DNA of 64,000 nucleotides from Anatilimnocola aggregata (GTDB taxonomy: Bacteria; Planctomycetota; Planctomycetia; Pirellulales; Pirellulaceae): assembly GCF_007747655.1 (NCBI RefSeq), contig NZ_CP036274.1:2046001-2110000 (forward strand), given 5' to 3'. This document shows positions 61,158 through 64,000 of this stretch, piece by piece. The translations under genes were made by a program, and so were the position numbers. Each line of letters begins with the position of its first letter. The first letter of the stretch is position 1. The notes beneath the pieces are model-generated. The model ran no database searches. It was not told the DNA's origin and saw only the letters and a program-made list of their open reading frames with translations.

Positions 61158-62668
61158 AACACACCTCCCGTCGTCAGCGCGCAGGTCAGTTCACGGTAAG
61201 ACAGGAGATTGGGAGGAGGGATCGAGTGCGACTGCAGATGCGGATGATTGTCCAGCCGAAACCACCGCGTCGGCTCTTCCAGTCCCTGCTGCACGAGCAG
61301 CCGAATCGCATCGACGGCCAGAACGTCGATCTCCAGTGCCCGCTCAATCGCCGCAGTTAATGCAGCCAGCGAGATAGTCTCCAGCAGCCGCAAGGTTTTG
61401 ATGAACTCCCGGCGGCCGTGTGCGCCGCCATCTGCTTCCAGACGCCGCCGGAGGAGATCGAAACAGTCCGGCAAGCCCCAGTTTTCCAGGGGTTTCGCGA
61501 AGTCCAAGCCCCCTGGCTTCCGCTCCAAGAGTGCCAGGTAATGCAGCGGGTTGTAATGGACCTGCTCCTTCGACCAGTCGCGTGGATGCTGGGCAACCAA
61601 CTTGTCGTTAACGACCAGCCGAACTTCCTCCAGGCCGCCAATTGCGGTCACTTTCTGATGAGCATACTGCGTCGGCACCGAGTAATCGTTGCCGTCGAAG
61701 CGAACCAAGGAAAGAGAGTTGGCCTGGGCCGGTTCGACTCGCCGCGCTTCAAAGCCCGACTTCGGCAGCGGCAACAACGCAGCCTGCTCCTCTGCCAACA
61801 ACGTGGCTTTGTTCGCCGGTTGTCCGCGTAACTGGCGTTCCAGATCTTCACAGCACTGCCGCTCGAGTTCGGCATTCAGCACTTCCAGGCTGCCGGTCCG
61901 TGGTACCGGCACCAGGAAGTTCCGCCGCGCGAAACCGATGAGGTTCTCCGTATGCCCCTTCTCCATCGGCCGTCGCACCAGGCAGAAGTGATGCTCAAAC
62001 AGATAATGACTCTGCAGCCGTAGGAACTCACGCGTCGGCGTGTCACCCCGTTTCCCCACGAACCGGGCCACAGCAATCCGGCTGTTGTCGTAGCTGATCC
62101 GGCGGGGCACGCCGCCGAAGAACTCAAAGGCCCGCTGATGGCCCGCTTGAAACGTCTCGGTGCATTCGCGAGGAAAGACCTGCACGAAGAACGCGTCGCT
62201 GTACGGCAACGACATGACGCAGTACGCGACTTTCGTCGGCATGCCTTGCAGCACCACCTCCGCTTCGCCGAAGTCGAACTGGGCTTCGCCCGGTTGATGC
62301 GACAAGGGTAAGAACACCTCCGCCGTGGTCGTTCGCCACTCCCGCACGACCTCGCCGACCACCGTGATCCCGCCGGTGTAGCCATGCTCGGCACGCAGGC
62401 GGTCGAAGATCCGTTTAGTGGTGTGGCGCTGCTTGCGGGGCGCCGTTTTGTCCTGCTCCAGGATCTCGTGGATGATCGGCAGGAACGGATCGAGTTTGGG
62501 CCGCTCCCGGGGCAGACGTTGTCGATAACCGGGCGGCTCAGGGTGCTGCAGGATCTTTTCGAGGGTCTGCCAGTGAAGGGAAAATTCCCTGCAAACCGCT
62601 CGTTTGGATTTCTTCTCGGTCAGGACAAGACGACGGATTTCGGTCCAGTTATGCATATCTCGCAGCAT
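61154..62668 (-). CDS. istA: IS21-family transposase IstA
   Basis: A 504-residue DDE transposase. The N-terminal HTH (EIRRLVLTEKKSKRAVCREF) precedes the rve-type catalytic core: QPGEAQFDFGEAEV supplies the first acid, then RISYDNSRIAVARFVGKRGD the second, and PMEKGHTENLIGFARRNFLV the glutamate. The C-terminal region has RFDGNDYSVPTQYAHQKVTA. It starts at 62668, inside the right inverted end region, and is full length for the family. Confidence 0.96.
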   Translation of the reverse strand: MLRDMHNWTEIRRLVLTEKKSKRAVCREFSLHWQTLEKILQHPEPPGYRQRLPRERPKLDPFLPIIHEILEQDKTAPRKQRHTTKRIFDRLRAEHGYTGGITVVGEVVREWRTTTAEVFLPLSHQPGEAQFDFGEAEVVLQGMPTKVAYCVMSLPYSDAFFVQVFPRECTETFQAGHQRAFEFFGGVPRRISYDNSRIAVARFVGKRGDTPTREFLRLQSHYLFEHHFCLVRRPMEKGHTENLIGFARRNFLVPVPRTGSLEVLNAELERQCCEDLERQLRGQPANKATLLAEEQAALLPLPKSGFEARRVEPAQANSLSLVRFDGNDYSVPTQYAHQKVTAIGGLEEVRLVVNDKLVAQHPRDWSKEQVHYNPLHYLALLERKPGGLDFAKPLENWGLPDCFDLLRRRLEADGGAHGRREFIKTLRLLETISLAALTAAIERALEIDVLAVDAIRLLVQQGLEEPTRWFRLDNHPHLQSHSIPPPNLLSYRELTCALTTGGVL

Positions 62669-62776
62669 GGGCTACGCTCGCGGATCGTAAGGCTTGAGAC
62701 GCTGGGAAGCCTCAAATCTGCCTTACGGATTCTCACGAGCAGGGCTAGCGCTGCACTTTTCGACCGACCATCGGCT

Positions 62777-62811
62777 CCGCCGCGCGCTGCACTATTCGAC
62801 CGTCGTTTACA
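62777..62811 (-). repeat. IS21 right terminal inverted repeat
   Basis: Ends CTATTCGACCGTCGTTTACA; exact reverse complement of 60183-60217. Confidence 0.92.
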
Positions 62812-63152
62812 GTAAGTGTCCGAACTGCGGAAGCGTATTGAACTCTGGTGCGAATAATACCTTTCGCCAGGGAGATTCTCGTGTCTGCCCAGTCTGCCAC
62901 ACTCAGTTCACGGTTTCCCTGCCTCTGCCGCCGTTGGACAATATTAAATTTGGGTGTTCACTGGCCGAGCGGGTAGCCAACTTCCTTCAGGCAGGCGGCG
63001 AGATCCCAAGTCGCCACCCATATTTTGACGAGGCTTGCCTCGCCCGAATCGGCAGTGAGTTTTTGTACGGTTACGCGAATGAGGCCCGAGCACCGCATTT
63101 TTTGACACGACGCCAGTCATCGATCGGTTCGCAAACCGAGCGCCATTGGTAG
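62812..63152 (+). pseudogene. Zinc-ribbon protein gene, 5' end removed by IS21 element
   Basis: Immediately outside the IS the plus-strand frame reads KCPNCGSVLNSGANNTFRQG and VCPVCHTQFTVSLPLPP, two CxxC pairs forming a zinc ribbon, then LAERVANFLQAGGEIPSRHP to a TAG at 63152. The frame is open back into the IS end to an ATG at 62694, giving a chimeric protein if translated. The natural start was probably lost on insertion. No family name can be given. Confidence 0.6.
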
Positions 63153-63230
63153 ATTGGCTGGCGAATAATAGCGACCATAGTTTGAACCGGGGATCAAACA
63201 CAGGCCTACGGTCCTCCGAGGAGATTGGAG

Positions 63231-63704
63231 TCACGCGGCAAGTGCCTGAAGCGGCAGTTGGTATTGAACCGGCGAGGACAGCTGAGAGCGGCAGGTAGGG
63301 TAGCAACGCCACTTTACTTTGCGCTCCCCAGTTAGTATCAGCGTTCCGACCATTACTTTTTTTGGTTGATGTTCCGCGTCAGGACGCGGAAGTGCCGCAA
63401 TTGTACGTCGAACCTCCTCATCAGTCGGTCTGACTAATTCGGCGATTACATGCCCATCGTGCAGCACGATAAATGTTGGCCAAAGCTTGACCCGAAAGGA
63501 TCGTCCGAGTGGCTTGCCTCGTCCGTCGGCGATTCGTATGTGCAGGACGTCACTGCGCTTCTCAAGTACTTCTCTGATGGCCGGTTCTAACGCCAGGCAG
63601 TGGCCGCACCAGCCAGCGCCAAATTCTAGGAGCACTAATCCGGTGCCTTCATCGAGTTGCTGGCGCGCGGGTTGGATCTCGCTGTAAGGGGAAGAGATGG
63701 GCAT
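63231..63704 (-). CDS. Thioredoxin-fold protein with CGHC active site
   Basis: A 157-residue thioredoxin-like protein. VLLEFGAGWCGHCLALEPAI contains the redox site WCGHC; the cis-Pro region is FRVKLWPTFIVLHDGHVIAE. The typical 105-residue core is followed by a roughly 50-residue extension with ERKVKWRCYPTCRS, two further cysteines. ATG 63704 directly abuts the SelO stop codon (63705-63707), so translation is coupled. The pairing of a thiol-disulfide protein with the redox-responsive SelO is functionally sensible. No signal peptide, so cytoplasmic. Confidence 0.92.
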   Translation of the reverse strand: MPISSPYSEIQPARQQLDEGTGLVLLEFGAGWCGHCLALEPAIREVLEKRSDVLHIRIADGRGKPLGRSFRVKLWPTFIVLHDGHVIAELVRPTDEEVRRTIAALPRPDAEHQPKKVMVGTLILTGERKVKWRCYPTCRSQLSSPVQYQLPLQALAA

Positions 63705-64000
63705 TTAAGTACCACAAAACGTTCGATAGTTGCATTCACTGGCGGGTGGTTCTCTGTACGATTGCCCCCCTGTGGCATCATAGGGTCGCTTCAGAACTTC
63801 CAGCAGCCGATGCAGCGGCGACAAATCGCCTGAATCCTCGGCGGCAGACAATGCTTCTTCAACGCGGTGATTACGAGGAATGAACGCCGGATTGACGATC
63901 CGCATGCCGGCGTAGATTGAGCTGTGCGGTTTTTGTTCACAGTTCAATCGTTCCTGCCACCGCGCGTACCAAGCTTGGAAGTCGGGCTGGTTGTAATAAT
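63705..64000 (-). CDS. selO: SelO (YdiU/UPF0061) protein adenylyltransferase, C-terminal end
   Basis: The last 97 codons of a gene entering from the right edge. The C-terminal signature is clear: YYNQPDFQAWYARWQERLN, RIVNPAFIPRNHRVEEALSA, LHRLLEVLKRPYDATGGQS and the closing ECNYRTFCGT. Characterised SelO is a pseudokinase that AMPylates proteins during oxidative stress and uses a redox-sensitive C-terminal cysteine; the cysteine of the terminal FCGT is present here. The catalytic part lies outside the window. Confidence 0.93.
   Translation of the reverse strand, partial: YYNQPDFQAWYARWQERLNCEQKPHSSIYAGMRIVNPAFIPRNHRVEEALSAAEDSGDLSPLHRLLEVLKRPYDATGGQSYREPPASECNYRTFCGT

Larger units (their letters stand above)
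60183..62811 (-). mobile_element. IS21-family insertion sequence
   Basis: A 2629-bp element bounded by perfect 35-bp terminal inverted repeats (60183-60217 and 62777-62811, each starting TGTAAACGACGGTCGAATAG from outside). Subterminal copies of a GCGC..CACTTTTC word occur inside both ends, as expected for the multiple terminal repeats of IS21 elements. It carries istA and istB overlapping by ATGA, both apparently intact. No matching target duplication is visible: the bases outside are CTGAT on the left and GTAAG on the right, so one flank may have been rearranged. Confidence 0.92.

Overview
The window looks like a planctomycete chromosome segment (phylum Planctomycetota). It is GC-rich and dominated by families that are massively expanded in that phylum: DUF1501, DUF1552, DUF1549/DUF1553, DUF1592-group (DUF1587/1595/1592/1588/1585) and planctomycete-cytochrome (PSCyt1) proteins. 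FecR-type membrane proteins behind ECF sigma factors, SUMF1-type proteins, a XylR/AraC regulator and phylum-typical dispersed repeats fit the same picture. No rRNA, tRNA or CRISPR array was seen.

Layout. Nearly everything is transcribed right to left. (1) 1-23248 is a co-oriented block. ECF sigma factor (23248) and a FecR-WD40 membrane protein overlap by ATGA. They are followed by DUF1549/1553, DUF1501, DUF1549/1553, DUF1501, then after a 392-bp spacer DUF1592, DUF1552, DUF1501, WD40, DUF1549/1553, DUF1592, DUF1552 and a WD40 protein that runs off the left edge. (2) 23514-26432 holds an isolated DUF1501 gene, a decayed second copy of the sigma-factor promoter and start, and an ATP-grasp ligase. 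(3) 26588-39591 is a carbohydrate/ester-oriented section: two SUMF1-type mosaic proteins, two sialate-O-acetylesterase-like proteins, a metallopeptidase-like protein, a small membrane protein, the only large plus-strand gene (a XylR-type regulator) and an SGNH-like protein. (4) 39595-57002 is a second surface-protein block. An ECF sigma factor and a FecR-LamG protein (ATGA overlap) lead into two DUF1501 genes, a DUF2961 (GH172-like) gene, another DUF1501, DUF1552, DUF1549/1553, DUF1501, WD40, a 1271-residue LRR-DUF1592 fusion, and a broken DUF1552 remnant. (5) 57003-64000 is accessory: HTH-like gene remnants with an inverted repeat, an excisionase-like gene, an IS21-family element with perfect 35-bp inverted ends flanked by two 5'-truncated genes, then thioredoxin and the C-terminus of SelO.

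How it may work (inference). Each block pairs a sigma factor and a membrane-anchored FecR protein carrying an extracytoplasmic beta domain (WD40 in one, LamG in the other) with exported heme-c-motif proteins (DUF1549/1553, DUF1592) and exported proteins with twin-arginine-type leaders (DUF1501, DUF1552). This reads as a surface-sensing regulon controlling an envelope redox/hydrolase system whose chemistry is not known. The sequence also shows active remodelling of it: relics of an ECF gene and a DUF1552 gene, leaders apparently made from dispersed repeats, and near-identical 5' modules in two otherwise diverged DUF1549/1553 genes.
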